From Candidatus Aminicenantes bacterium UBA4085 (GTDB taxonomy: Bacteria > Acidobacteriota > Aminicenantia > Aminicenantales > UBA4085), in contig DFYJ01000106.1 in assembly GCA_002383325.1 (NCBI GenBank), positions 5,975 to 23,233 on the forward strand: a stretch of 17,259 nt of DNA. The letters run 5' to 3'. The position numbers were made by a program, and so were the translations under genes. Positions 7,978 to 16,030 of the stretch are shown here, piece after piece (the stretch's first letter is position 1; every line of letters begins with the position of its first letter). The notes below the pieces were generated by a model. It worked only from the letters and a program-made list of their open reading frames with translations, was not told the DNA's origin and did no database searches.

Positions 7978-10900
7978 ATGAGATCCACCCGCCTCGCCTT
8001 GGCCCTTCTCGCCTCCCTCCTGATCGCAGCCGCCCTCCCCGCCTGCCGCGGCTCGGCCGGCCCTTCCGGCGCCGCCACGATCAGCGAGAAGAATGAAGTC
8101 TTCAAGACCTACCCCTACGGCGACCCCGATCCCGTGCCGATCTTCGCCCGCTCGACCATGTGGGGCAACGGGGCCCGGCTCTATCCTTATTCCTTCTTCA
8201 ACAAGTTCAGCGGCGCCGGGATGGACCAGGAATGGCCCGTGGTGCGCCTGGAGAACCCCTACATCTCGGTCGCCGTCCTGCCCAAGGTCGGCGGCAAGGT
8301 CTGGGGCGCCACGGACAAGACGACCGGCCGCGACTTCCTCTACACCAACCACGTCATGAAGTTCCGCGAAATCGCCCTGCGCGGACCCTGGACCTCCGGC
8401 GGCATCGAGTTCAACTTCGGCATCGTCGGCCATTCCCCCTCCACGGCCTCGCCGGTGGACTATGTCCTGCGCAACAACCCGGACGGCAGCGTCAGCTGCG
8501 TCGTCGGGGCCATGGACCTGCCCTCCCGGACCCGCTGGAGCGTCACCGTCCGCCTGCCCAAGGACAAGGCCTACTTCGAGACCAACGGGGCCTGGTACAA
8601 CCCCACGCCCCTCAGCCAGTCCTATTACTACTGGTCCTGCGGCGCCGTCAAGACGGCCGACGACCTGCGCTACATCTTTCCCGGCCGCTGGCAGATCGGC
8701 CACGACTACGGCGTTCCGCTGGAGCCCTGGCCGGTCGATTTCCAGGGCCGCGACCTGTCCTGGTACCGCAACAACGCCACCCCCAACTCCAAGAGCTATT
8801 TCACGGTCGGCGAACGGGAAGACTTCTACGGCGCCTGGTACGAGAAGAGCGATGCCGGCTTCGGCCATTGGGCCCTCTACGACGACATGCCCGGCCGCAA
8901 GGTCTGGATCTGGGATCTGTCGCGATCCGGCGAGATCTGGGTCGACCTGCTCACGGACAGCGACGGCCAGTACACCGAGCCGCAGGCCGGCCGGCTGCTG
9001 AACCAATCGGACCACGAGTTCCTGGCTTCGGGCACGGCCGACCGCTGGCGCGAGCTATGGTTTCCCTATAACGGCATCGGCCCCATGGCTTCCTCCTCGC
9101 CCGATGGTGTCCTCAACGTCGCGGCCGGCGCGGACAAGCTGACCGTCGGCCTCTACCCGCTGCGGGCTGTCGACGATGATCTCATCGTGACATCGGGCGG
9201 CAAGGAGCTGCACCGCGAGCGGATCAAGGCCGGGCCGGCTCAGCCGCTCAAGCGCGACCTGCCGCTGGCTCTGGCCGGACAGGCCTTCGCCGTCCGCCTC
9301 GGAGCGTCGCTCGCCTACAGCTCCGATCCCGCGGCCAACGACCTGGAGCGGCCGCTGCGCTTCAAGCCCGTGGACGAATCTACGGCCGAGGGCCTCTATA
9401 TCAGCGGGACTCGCAACGAGAAGGCCCGCTCGTTCGCGGCGGCCCTGGAGAAATACGACGCCTGCCTGGCCAAGGCGCCCGGGCACATGGGCGCCCTGGT
9501 CCGCAGCGCCGAGCTGCGCTTCCGGCGGGCCGAGTACGACAAGGCCCTGTCCCTGGCCGCCCGGGCCCTGGAACTCGACATGTACGATCCGGCCGCCAAC
9601 TACGTCTACGGCGTTATAGCCCACCGCCTGGACAAGACGACCGATGCCAAGGAAACATTCGGCTGGGCCGCCCGCTCCAACGCCTACCGTTCGGCCGCCT
9701 ACACCCGGCTGGCCGAGATCGCGCTCTCGGAAGCGAGATATGACCTGGCCGTCGACTACGCCCAGCGCTCCATCGACGCCAACGCCTACAACAGCGGCGG
9801 CTTCGAGATCATGGCTGCCGCCCACCGCCAAGCCGGCCGGGCCGAGGCCGCCCGGGCCGCCCTGGACCGGCTGCTCGACATCGATCCGCTGGACCATCTC
9901 GGCCGCTTCGAGCTCTACCTTCTCGACAAGGGCCCCAAGAGCCTGGCGGCCTTCCAGTCCATGATCCGCAACGAGACGCCGCACGAGACCTACCTCGAAG
10001 CGGCCCTGGCTTACAGGCGCTGGAATCTGGACGACGACGCGGCCGAGCTGCTCCTGCATGCTCCGGCCCACCCCACGGTCTACGCCATGCAGGCTTTTTT
10101 CAAACAGAAATCGGCCCCCGAAGAGAGTAAGGCCTGGCTGGACAAGGCCATGGCCCTCTCGCCGGCCCTGGTCTTTCCCTTCCGCGAGGAAGAGATCCCG
10201 CTTTACGAATGGGCCGTCGCGGAGCGCCCCGCGGATTGGAAGCCGCGGTATTACCTGGGCCTCATCCTCTGGTCCAAAGGCCGGGTGGAGGAGGCGCGGG
10301 ATCTTTTCGCCAAGTGCGAGAGCGTCGATTTCGCCCCCTTCTTCCTATCCCGGGCCATGATCAATCGGCCGGTCGATTCGGCCGCGGCCTTGGCCGACTA
10401 CGAGACCGCCGTCCGTGTCGACGAGAAGACCTGGCGCAACTGGCATGCCCTGATCAAGTTCCGGTCCCAGAGCGGGCAGCCCAAGGAAGCCTTGGTCGCG
10501 GCCCGCCAGGCCGCAGGCCTCTTCCCGACCGAGGTCCCGATTCAGATCGACCTGGTCCGCAGCCTGATGGCCGTCGGCAAGCACGAGGACGCGGCCGCGC
10601 TTCTAGACAAGATCGAGGCCCTGCCCTTCGAGGGGGCCTCCGAGATCCATGCCCTGTTCACCCGGACCCACCTCCAACTCGGCTTGAATGCCATCGGCAG
10701 GAAGGACTGGCCCGGGGCCGTCCGCTCCCTCGAGCATTCCAAGGAGTACCCGGAGAAGCTTGGGACCGGCAAGCCGTTCGATCCCGACTACCGGATCCAG
10801 GATTACCTGCTGGGCCTGATCCACAACCGCCTCGGGGACAAGGCCGCTTCCGCTGCCTCGTTCCAGTCCGTCGTCGACTATACGGGCAAGTTTCCCGACG

Positions 10901-11037
10901 CCCGCGGCGCCGGCTGGTGGTTCGGCGGCCAAGCCCTGAAGCGGGCCGGCCAGGCGGCCCCAGCGGCGAAGATCCTCAAGGACGCCCCCGCTCCAGCCAA
11001 GGATATCCTGGCAGCCCTCAAGAGCCTGGGCCAATGA
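7978..11037 (+). CDS. Exported DUF5107 (aldose-epimerase-like) protein with TPR repeats, probable lipoprotein
   Basis: The 1019-residue protein starts with an export signal ending in LPAC, with Cys23 as a likely lipid site although Pro before it is not ideal. About residues 40-370 form the DUF5107 domain, a beta-sandwich related to galactose mutarotases (motifs VAVLPKVGGKVWGATDKTTG and RGPWTSGGIEFNFG). A linking region follows, and from about residue 470 to near the end there are tandem TPR helices (EKYDACLAKAP, LSLAARALELDMYDPAANYVYG and others). I placed the start at 7978 because AAGGA lies 8 bases before it; an ATG at 7969 in the same frame would add three residues and overlap that site. 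The next gene, an SSS symporter, follows after 26 bases, so the pair is an operon. A role in recognising or preparing a sugar for uptake is plausible; catalysis is not shown. Confidence 0.85.
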   Translation: MRSTRLALALLASLLIAAALPACRGSAGPSGAATISEKNEVFKTYPYGDPDPVPIFARSTMWGNGARLYPYSFFNKFSGAGMDQEWPVVRLENPYISVAVLPKVGGKVWGATDKTTGRDFLYTNHVMKFREIALRGPWTSGGIEFNFGIVGHSPSTASPVDYVLRNNPDGSVSCVVGAMDLPSRTRWSVTVRLPKDKAYFETNGAWYNPTPLSQSYYYWSCGAVKTADDLRYIFPGRWQIGHDYGVPLEPWPVDFQGRDLSWYRNNATPNSKSYFTVGEREDFYGAWYEKSDAGFGHWALYDDMPGRKVWIWDLSRSGEIWVDLLTDSDGQYTEPQAGRLLNQSDHEFLASGTADRWRELWFPYNGIGPMASSSPDGVLNVAAGADKLTVGLYPLRAVDDDLIVTSGGKELHRERIKAGPAQPLKRDLPLALAGQAFAVRLGASLAYSSDPAANDLERPLRFKPVDESTAEGLYISGTRNEKARSFAAALEKYDACLAKAPGHMGALVRSAELRFRRAEYDKALSLAARALELDMYDPAANYVYGVIAHRLDKTTDAKETFGWAARSNAYRSAAYTRLAEIALSEARYDLAVDYAQRSIDANAYNSGGFEIMAAAHRQAGRAEAARAALDRLLDIDPLDHLGRFELYLLDKGPKSLAAFQSMIRNETPHETYLEAALAYRRWNLDDDAAELLLHAPAHPTVYAMQAFFKQKSAPEESKAWLDKAMALSPALVFPFREEEIPLYEWAVAERPADWKPRYYLGLILWSKGRVEEARDLFAKCESVDFAPFFLSRAMINRPVDSAAALADYETAVRVDEKTWRNWHALIKFRSQSGQPKEALVAARQAAGLFPTEVPIQIDLVRSLMAVGKHEDAAALLDKIEALPFEGASEIHALFTRTHLQLGLNAIGRKDWPGAVRSLEHSKEYPEKLGTGKPFDPDYRIQDYLLGLIHNRLGDKAASAASFQSVVDYTGKFPDARGAGWWFGGQALKRAGQAAPAAKILKDAPAPAKDILAALKSLGQ

Positions 11038-11063
11038 CGGCCGTCTAGAGAAAGGAAGGGACC

Positions 11064-12875
11064 ATGCGCCTGCAGACCCTCGACATCATCGTCATCGTCG
11101 GCTCCATCCTCATCTGCTTCATCCCGGCCCTGTTCTACGGCCGCCGGGCCGGCAAGAACACGACCGAGTTCTTCGCCTCGGGCCGCTCGGTGCCCTGGTG
11201 GTTGGCCGGGATCTCGATGGTGGCCACGACTTTCTCCAGCGACACGCCCAACCTGGTCACCGACATCGTCCGCCGCACCGGTGTGGCCGGCAACTGGGTT
11301 TGGTGGGCATTCACCCTGACCGGCGTGGCCACGGTCTTCTTCTTCGCCCGTCTGTGGCGCCGCTCGGGCGTGCTGACCGATCTCGAGTTCTACGAGCTGC
11401 GCTACTCGGGAAAGGCGGCCGGCGTCGTGCGCGGATTCCGCTCGGTCTACCTGGGCCTGTTCTTCAATTGCATGATCATGGCTACGGTCAACCTGGCGGC
11501 CTGCAAGATCGCGGCCCTGCTCTTCGGCATGAGCCGGCTGGAAACCCTCCTCCTTGTCGGCGGGCTGAACCTCTTCTTCGCCGCTTTCTCCGGCCTGTGG
11601 GGCGTCCTGGTCATCGACCTGATCCAGTTCTTCGTCATGATGACCGCCGTCCTCGCGGTAGCCTATTTCGCCGTCAAGACCGTCGGCGGCCTGCCGGCCA
11701 TGGTCGCGGCGGTCTCGGCCAAGACCGGGCCCGGCGGCTTGAAATTCCTGAACATGCTGCCCGACTTCAAGAACAACTGGGACATGGCCCTGGCCATCTT
11801 CGTCATGCCCATCGCCGTCCAGTGGTGGTCGGTCTGGTACCCCGGAGCCGAGCCGGGCGGCGGATCGTACATCGCCCAGCGCATGCTGGCCTCCAAGTCC
11901 GAGAAGGATTCCCTGGGCGCGGTCCTCTTCTTCAACCTGGCCCACTACGTCCTGCGGCCCTGGCCCTGGATCCTGGTGGCCCTCTGCTCGCTCGTCGTCT
12001 TCCCGGAGCTGTCGGACATCCAGAAAGCCTTCCCCGGCCTCAACCCGGCCCTTCTGGGGCACGACATCGCCTACCCGGCCATGTTCAAGTTCATGCCGGT
12101 CGGCTTCTTCGGCCTGATCATCGGCGGGCTGATCGCGGCCAACTCCTCGACCGTCCTGACCCATCTCAATTGGGGGGCCTCCTACCTGGTGCACGACTTC
12201 TACCGACGCTTCCTCAAGCGCGACGGGACCGAGAAGCACTACGTCCTGGTCGGCCGGCTGGTGACCATCGGCATCTTCTTCGTTGCCGGGGCCATGGTCT
12301 TCGTCCTGGACTCGGCCAAGGACAGCTTCGACATCATCCTCCAGGTCGGGGCGGGAACGGGGCTGATCTACCTGGTCCGTTGGTTCTGGTGGCGGGTCAA
12401 CGCCTGGTGCGAGGTGGCGGCCATGGTCTCCTCGTTCCTGGTCTCCGCGGCCCTGCTGGTCCTGCGTAAATCGGGCCTCGTCGTGCCGACCCATTACGCC
12501 CTGATGATCACTATCGCGGTGACGACGATCTGCTGGGTGGCCACGGCCTTCCTGGGTCCGCAGACCGACCGGAAGACCCTAGTCGAGTTCTATAAGAAGG
12601 TGCGGCCGTTCGGCCCGGGCTGGAAGTCCGTGCGGGCCGAGGCTGGAATCACCGAGGCCCACGGGCGCGGGACCCACGAGAGCATGCCGCTGGCCCTGGT
12701 CGGCTGGAGCACGGGGGTGGCGACCATCTGGTCGGCCCTCTTCCTGGTCGGCAATATCCTCTACGGACGATGGAACTATGCGGCGATCCTGGCCGGCATC
12801 TTCGTTGTCTGCGGCCTGATCCTGATCAAGGTGGTCAACAGGCTCTGGACGGGCAAGGAAACAGCGATTACTTGA
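11064..12875 (+). CDS. Sodium:solute symporter (SSS family)
   Basis: This is a 603-residue integral membrane transporter with about 13-15 hydrophobic segments over the whole length. The N-terminal part carries the family pattern of a first helix, then FFASGRSVPWWLAGISMVAT at about residues 36-55. AANSSTVLTHLNWGASYLVHD (about residues 358-378; Asn360-Ser361-Ser362-Thr363) corresponds to the helix that binds sodium in this fold. The long C-terminal part with extra helices after residue 440 is usual for SGLT-like members. AAGGAAGGG lies just upstream of the ATG. It is encoded 26 bases after the DUF5107-TPR gene and probably imports the sugar or derivative that protein meets; the substrate cannot be told from sequence. 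Its 3' end overlaps the converging lipoprotein gene by 8 bases. Confidence 0.9.
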   Translation: MRLQTLDIIVIVGSILICFIPALFYGRRAGKNTTEFFASGRSVPWWLAGISMVATTFSSDTPNLVTDIVRRTGVAGNWVWWAFTLTGVATVFFFARLWRRSGVLTDLEFYELRYSGKAAGVVRGFRSVYLGLFFNCMIMATVNLAACKIAALLFGMSRLETLLLVGGLNLFFAAFSGLWGVLVIDLIQFFVMMTAVLAVAYFAVKTVGGLPAMVAAVSAKTGPGGLKFLNMLPDFKNNWDMALAIFVMPIAVQWWSVWYPGAEPGGGSYIAQRMLASKSEKDSLGAVLFFNLAHYVLRPWPWILVALCSLVVFPELSDIQKAFPGLNPALLGHDIAYPAMFKFMPVGFFGLIIGGLIAANSSTVLTHLNWGASYLVHDFYRRFLKRDGTEKHYVLVGRLVTIGIFFVAGAMVFVLDSAKDSFDIILQVGAGTGLIYLVRWFWWRVNAWCEVAAMVSSFLVSAALLVLRKSGLVVPTHYALMITIAVTTICWVATAFLGPQTDRKTLVEFYKKVRPFGPGWKSVRAEAGITEAHGRGTHESMPLALVGWSTGVATIWSALFLVGNILYGRWNYAAILAGIFVVCGLILIKVVNRLWTGKETAIT

Positions 12876-13473
12876 CCTTCATGGCCTGGCGCATCTTGGC
12901 CTCGGACGCCGGGCTCCAATAGCCGCAGTCGAGGTCCAGGAAGACGGTTGTGTAGGGCAGCGTCAGGTTCGTCTTGATCATCAGGATCTTGAAGGTCTTG
13001 GCCGTCTGGTCCATGCGGGCGATGAGCTCCTCGTGCAGGACGGGTTGGACGTCCAGACCCGCCAGCCTCTCCTTGATCTTCTTCCGGCAGTCCTCGATGC
13101 CCGGGGCCAGCTCCTCGGAGACGAAGTCCAGCTCCTTGTCCAGGTAGACTTTAGGCCTCAAGTGCCGGCTTGAGGCCACGGCCTTGAGCACCTCGTCGAG
13201 GACGGCGAAGTGGTCCTCGCCCGAGACGATGACGTCCATCCCGGGGCTGATCTGGAGGGGGAAGGCGGCGTCGGCCACGACAATCCAATTGCGATGGCCC
13301 AGGATAGGCAGGTCCTCGAACAGGATCTCGCGCCACAACGGGGCGAATTCCTCCTGCGGCTCGTCGGCCGCGGCCGTGATCTCGGCCTCGGAGCCCGCCT
13401 TGGGAGTCTGGCGGCAGGCGGCCAAGGCCAGCAGGACCGAGGCGGCCAGGAGGAAGTTCAGGGCATTGCGCAT
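12868..13473 (-). CDS. Lipoprotein with a probable RbsD/FucU-like sugar-mutarotase domain
   Basis: The start at 13473 is chosen because AAGGAGT lies upstream and a textbook lipoprotein signal follows (LALAAC, Cys20); in-frame upstream codons are transcribed from within the promoter and are rejected. The 201-residue product has, from about residue 48, EDLPILGHRNWIVVADAAFP, which matches the start of RbsD/FucU proteins: His60 in LGH and Asp68 in the VADA strand fall where the family has its active His and Asp. PYTTVFLDLDCGYW at 173-186 resembles the family's closing PYxNxIL...G segment with Tyr174. RbsD and FucU interconvert ring or anomeric forms of ribose and fucose in the cytoplasm; a lipid-anchored, exported version would be unusual. 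Other members of the fold cannot be excluded. It converges on the symporter gene. Confidence 0.65.
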   Translation of the reverse strand: MRNALNFLLAASVLLALAACRQTPKAGSEAEITAAADEPQEEFAPLWREILFEDLPILGHRNWIVVADAAFPLQISPGMDVIVSGEDHFAVLDEVLKAVASSRHLRPKVYLDKELDFVSEELAPGIEDCRKKIKERLAGLDVQPVLHEELIARMDQTAKTFKILMIKTNLTLPYTTVFLDLDCGYWSPASEAKMRQAMKVK

Positions 13474-13504
13474 GGCGGACTCCTTTCGCGGAGGACTCGC
13501 TTCG

Positions 13505-13533
13505 ATATTAAGCGCCGGTCCGGGCCCTGTCAA
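13505..13533 (-). promoter_or_regulatory. Strong sigma70-type promoter of the lipoprotein gene
   Basis: Reading the minus strand, TTGACA (13533-13528) is followed after 17 bases by TAATAT (13510-13505). This is a near-consensus promoter, with about 25 bases of leader before the ATG at 13473. It is interleaved with the divergent promoter of the NIF3 gene. Confidence 0.75.
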
Positions 13534-13537
13534 TCCG

Positions 13538-13546
13538 TGCTAGAAT
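13538..13546 (+). promoter_or_regulatory. Extended -10 promoter of the NIF3-like gene
   Basis: TGC then TAGAAT (13541-13546) forms an extended -10; no good -35 is found, as expected for that class. The predicted start of transcription is about 10 bases before the ATG, and GGGAG lies at 13553-13557 as ribosome site. Confidence 0.5.
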
Positions 13547-13563
13547 ACGCCCGGGAGTCAGAC

Positions 13564-14520
13564 ATGAAATTGGAGCGTTTCTACAAGAAGGCCGTCGAGA
13601 TCGGGATCGCCAATGACCTGCGCGGAGGGGACGAGATCCGCCGCCTCCTGGACGAGGAGGCCGAGTCCTTCAAAGCCCTCAAGGACGAGGATCGCGGCGT
13701 CTATGACAAGGATCGCCTTTTCAACCCCTATGCGGACACCCGCATCCTGCACGGCGACCCGGGCGCGGACGTGACCCGGATCATGGCCGGCATCGACATC
13801 GACACGGCCGAGCTCCTGCTGGCCCACACCCTGAACCGCGATACCAAGGCCGGCATCGACCTGGTCCTCGGTCATCACCCCATGGGCGAAGCCCTGGTCC
13901 GGCTGTTCGATGTCATGCGGCTGCAGGCCCGCCTGCTGGCCATTTCCGGGGTCAACATCAGTGTCGCCGAGCATCTCATGGACAAGCGGATCGGCGAGGT
14001 CGAACGCCGCCTCATGCCGATCAACGCCACCCGCGAGATCGATGCGGCCCGGCTCCTGGGCCTGCCCCTGATGTGCATCCACACGGCGGCCGATAACTGC
14101 GTCAACAAATACCTGACCGAGCTGTTCGAGCGGGAGAAGCCGGCCCGGCTCAAGGATCTGATCAAGCTCCTTCGGGCCATCCCGGAGTACGCCAAAGCGG
14201 CCGGGTTGCAGATGCCGCCCAAGATCATCAACGGCTCCGAGAGCTCGTCCTGCGGGAAGATCCTGCTGGAGATGACCGGCGGCACCGAGGGCTCCAAGGA
14301 GATCTACGACAAGATGGCCGCCGGCGGCATCAGCACCCTGGTCGAGATGCACATGAGCGAGGAGCACCTGACCAACGCCAAGAAGGCCGGCCTCAACGTG
14401 GTCATCGCCGGCCACATCGCCAGCGACGTCCTGGGGCTCAACCTTTTGCTGGATGGGATCGAGCGCGAAGAGCCGCTGGAGTTCGTCGGCCTGAGCGGCT
14501 TCGAGCGGATCCGGCGCTAG
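13564..14520 (+). CDS. NIF3/YbgI-family metal-binding protein
   Basis: This is a 318-residue cytoplasmic protein of the NIF3 family (also annotated GTP cyclohydrolase 1 type 2), usually a toroidal oligomer with a two-metal site in each subunit. The metal ligands are visible: His104-His105 in LGHHPMGEAL, and near the C-terminus His284 with Asp288 in GHIASD. MHMSEEH at about 262-268 is another conserved stretch. The first 60 residues, including a predicted helical N-terminus, come before the usual core. I set the start at 13564 from the ribosome site GGGAG; longer in-frame readings run through the promoter. The real cellular role of this family is still uncertain, so no reaction is assigned. 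It ends with TAG, which shows that TAG is used as an ordinary stop in this genome. Confidence 0.88.
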   Translation: MKLERFYKKAVEIGIANDLRGGDEIRRLLDEEAESFKALKDEDRGVYDKDRLFNPYADTRILHGDPGADVTRIMAGIDIDTAELLLAHTLNRDTKAGIDLVLGHHPMGEALVRLFDVMRLQARLLAISGVNISVAEHLMDKRIGEVERRLMPINATREIDAARLLGLPLMCIHTAADNCVNKYLTELFEREKPARLKDLIKLLRAIPEYAKAAGLQMPPKIINGSESSSCGKILLEMTGGTEGSKEIYDKMAAGGISTLVEMHMSEEHLTNAKKAGLNVVIAGHIASDVLGLNLLLDGIEREEPLEFVGLSGFERIRR

Positions 14521-14530
14521 GCGGAACGTC

Positions 14531-14559
14531 TTGACATCGCCCGTGGGCCGGAATACCTT
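14531..14559 (+). promoter_or_regulatory. Promoter-like sequence just after the NIF3-like gene
   Basis: A consensus TTGACA (14531-14536) is followed after 17 bases by TACCTT (14554-14559), a moderate -10. Transcription would start at about 14566, at the base of the helix described next. No convincing coding frame follows. Confidence 0.4.
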
Positions 14560-14565
14560 CGTTGC

Positions 14566-14740
14566 GAGGTCAGGATGGGGTTTCAAGCCGATTCCGCGCG
14601 CGCTCCAGGCTCCGGACGGAAAAGAAAACTCTTATCCTTTCTCCCGCTGAGCTCGAAAGTCGGGTGGACGCAGGGAGGTGCCGGTTCCAGGCCGTGGCTC
14701 GGCCCGGGTTCTCTGACGCCCACCTGACCCTGATGATTTT
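14566..14740 (+). ncRNA. Candidate structured small RNA in a 291-base gene-free stretch
   Basis: GGTCAGG-A-TGGG at 14568-14579 pairs with CCCACCTGACC at 14719-14729: eleven base pairs with one bulged A, joining the two ends of a stretch of about 160 bases. A further GCCGA/TCGGC pairing is possible inside. The predicted promoter starts transcription two bases before the helix and a TTTT run follows at 14737-14740. Size and end pairing recall 6S-type RNAs, but I cannot show the central bubble, so no family is claimed. Short frames here (for example ATG 14575 to TGA 14727) have no protein-like character. Confidence 0.3.
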
Positions 14741-14774
14741 ACGCTAGTTGGGCTTTGTAAGGCCGCACACAGAC

Positions 14775-14813
14775 TTGACAAATAAGCGGATTATATGTAA
14801 CTTATGGTTACAT
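14775..14813 (+). promoter_or_regulatory. Promoter and palindrome over the start codon of the AAA ATPase gene
   Basis: TTGACA at 14775-14780 stands 17 bases before TAACTT (14798-14803). A perfect 7-bp inverted repeat, ATGTAAC (14795-14801) and GTTACAT (14807-14813), spans that -10 and runs into the ATG at 14812. There is no Shine-Dalgarno sequence, so the transcript may be leaderless and the palindrome an autoregulatory operator. Confidence 0.5.
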
Positions 14814-15972
14814 GATAATCCGATCTTTTTGGCAACGGCGCTTGGAAAACGCATGGCGGGAAGCGCCCATCGTCTGGCTGGCCGGAGTTCGCCGATCCGG
14901 AAAGACAACCCTCGCTGAGAGCTTGGGAGAAGACCGTACCCATTTCGTGAATTGCGACCTTCCGATCGTCGAAGACCAGATCGCCTCGCCGGATCATTTC
15001 TTCCGTGACATCCGAAAGCCTGTTGTCATCTTTGACGAGATTCATCAGCTCAAGGATCCTTCCCGGCTCCTGAAGATCGGCGCTGATATGTTCCCCCGAC
15101 TCAAGATTCTGGCGACCGGGTCATCGAGCCTGGCCGCCGGCCGCAAGTTCAAGGATACACTGACCGGCCGGAAGAGAACGGTTCATCTCACGCCCGTCCT
15201 CGTGGACGAGCTCCCGTTCTTCAACGATGCGCCGCTCGCCAAGAGGATGCTGCACGGCGGTCTGCCGGAAATGCTCCTGGCTCCGGAAAAGAGCGCCTCG
15301 TTTTACCGGGAGTGGCTGGACTCTTTCTTCGCCCGGGATATCATGAATTTGTTTCCCGTCCGTTCCCCCGAGAAATTCAACGCCATGCTTGAATATTGTC
15401 TTCGCCAAAGCGGCGGCTTGATGGAAACGACGAAGATATCATCATCTTTGGGGATCTCGCGGCCTACGGTCGAGCGCCACTTGCGAGCCTTGGAAGCCGC
15501 TCAGGCGATCGTCCTCGTCCGTCCGTTCCACGGGGGGGGACAAAAAGAGATCGTCAAAATGCCCAAAGTCTACGCCTTCGACACCGGATTCGTGGCTTTT
15601 GCCCGGGGCTGGGATCCCTTGCGGCCGGATGATTTCGGCCTTCTTTGGGAACATCTGGTGCTCGACTATATGAGGGCCCATCTGCCCGACCTCAGCATCC
15701 GGTACTGGAGGGATGCCGCCGGAAGGGAAGTGGACTTCGTCCTGAGCCGCGGGCGCGACGCCGTCGACGCTGTGGAGTGCAAGTGGAACCCCGCGCATTT
15801 CGACGTCACGTCCATTAAGAAATTCCGGACGTTCTACCCTCGCGGACGCAATTTCGTCGTAGGTCCGGCGGTCAGGGAAGGCTACCTGAAGGAACAATCA
15901 GGCCTTTTGGTTGAGGTGGTCGGACCTTCCGGCCTTCTGGGCGGCGAGGGCGCGTTGTCCTCTAGCCGTTGA
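14812..15972 (+). CDS. AAA-type ATPase with C-terminal DUF4143 domain
   Basis: This 386-residue protein belongs to the AAA_14/DUF4143 ATPases. Walker A is GVRRSGKTT at residues 25-33, Walker B VVIFDEIH at 71-78, and a sensor-like ATGSS lies at about 103-107. The middle (about 205-245, SSLGISRPTVERHLRAL) is a winged-helix type segment. The C-terminal DUF4143 part shows EVDFVL and VECKW, the acidic-Glu-x-Lys pattern of PD-(D/E)XK nuclease folds. The family's cellular role is poorly known, with DNA or mobile-element functions suspected. It lacks a ribosome site, and its palindrome-covered start suggests control at initiation. Base composition looks lower in GC and codon choice less biased than in neighbouring genes, which fits recent acquisition; I judged this by eye. 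It is a single gene converging on the next one. Confidence 0.85.
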   Translation: MIIRSFWQRRLENAWREAPIVWLAGVRRSGKTTLAESLGEDRTHFVNCDLPIVEDQIASPDHFFRDIRKPVVIFDEIHQLKDPSRLLKIGADMFPRLKILATGSSSLAAGRKFKDTLTGRKRTVHLTPVLVDELPFFNDAPLAKRMLHGGLPEMLLAPEKSASFYREWLDSFFARDIMNLFPVRSPEKFNAMLEYCLRQSGGLMETTKISSSLGISRPTVERHLRALEAAQAIVLVRPFHGGGQKEIVKMPKVYAFDTGFVAFARGWDPLRPDDFGLLWEHLVLDYMRAHLPDLSIRYWRDAAGREVDFVLSRGRDAVDAVECKWNPAHFDVTSIKKFRTFYPRGRNFVVGPAVREGYLKEQSGLLVEVVGPSGLLGGEGALSSSR

Positions 15973-16030
15973 AGCGCAGCACACCCGGCATCCGAATGAC
16001 ACTCGGCTGGATGCCTTGTCTTGCCCAGCT

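Noticed and set aside
7903..9015. A 370-codon minus-strand frame opposite the DUF5107 gene
   Set aside because: Low-complexity Val/Gly/Ala/Asp composition, no start context, and complete overlap with a recognisable gene.
10878..12494. A 538-codon open frame on the minus strand opposite the symporter
   Set aside because: It is rich in Asp, Glu, Gly and Gln with no domain-like pattern and lies antisense to a clear membrane transporter; long antisense frames are expected in high-GC DNA.
14575..14727. A 50-codon frame beginning MGFQADSARAP after a GAGG
   Set aside because: The product is Pro/Gly/Ser-rich with no fold signal, and the bases are better explained by the end-pairing helix.
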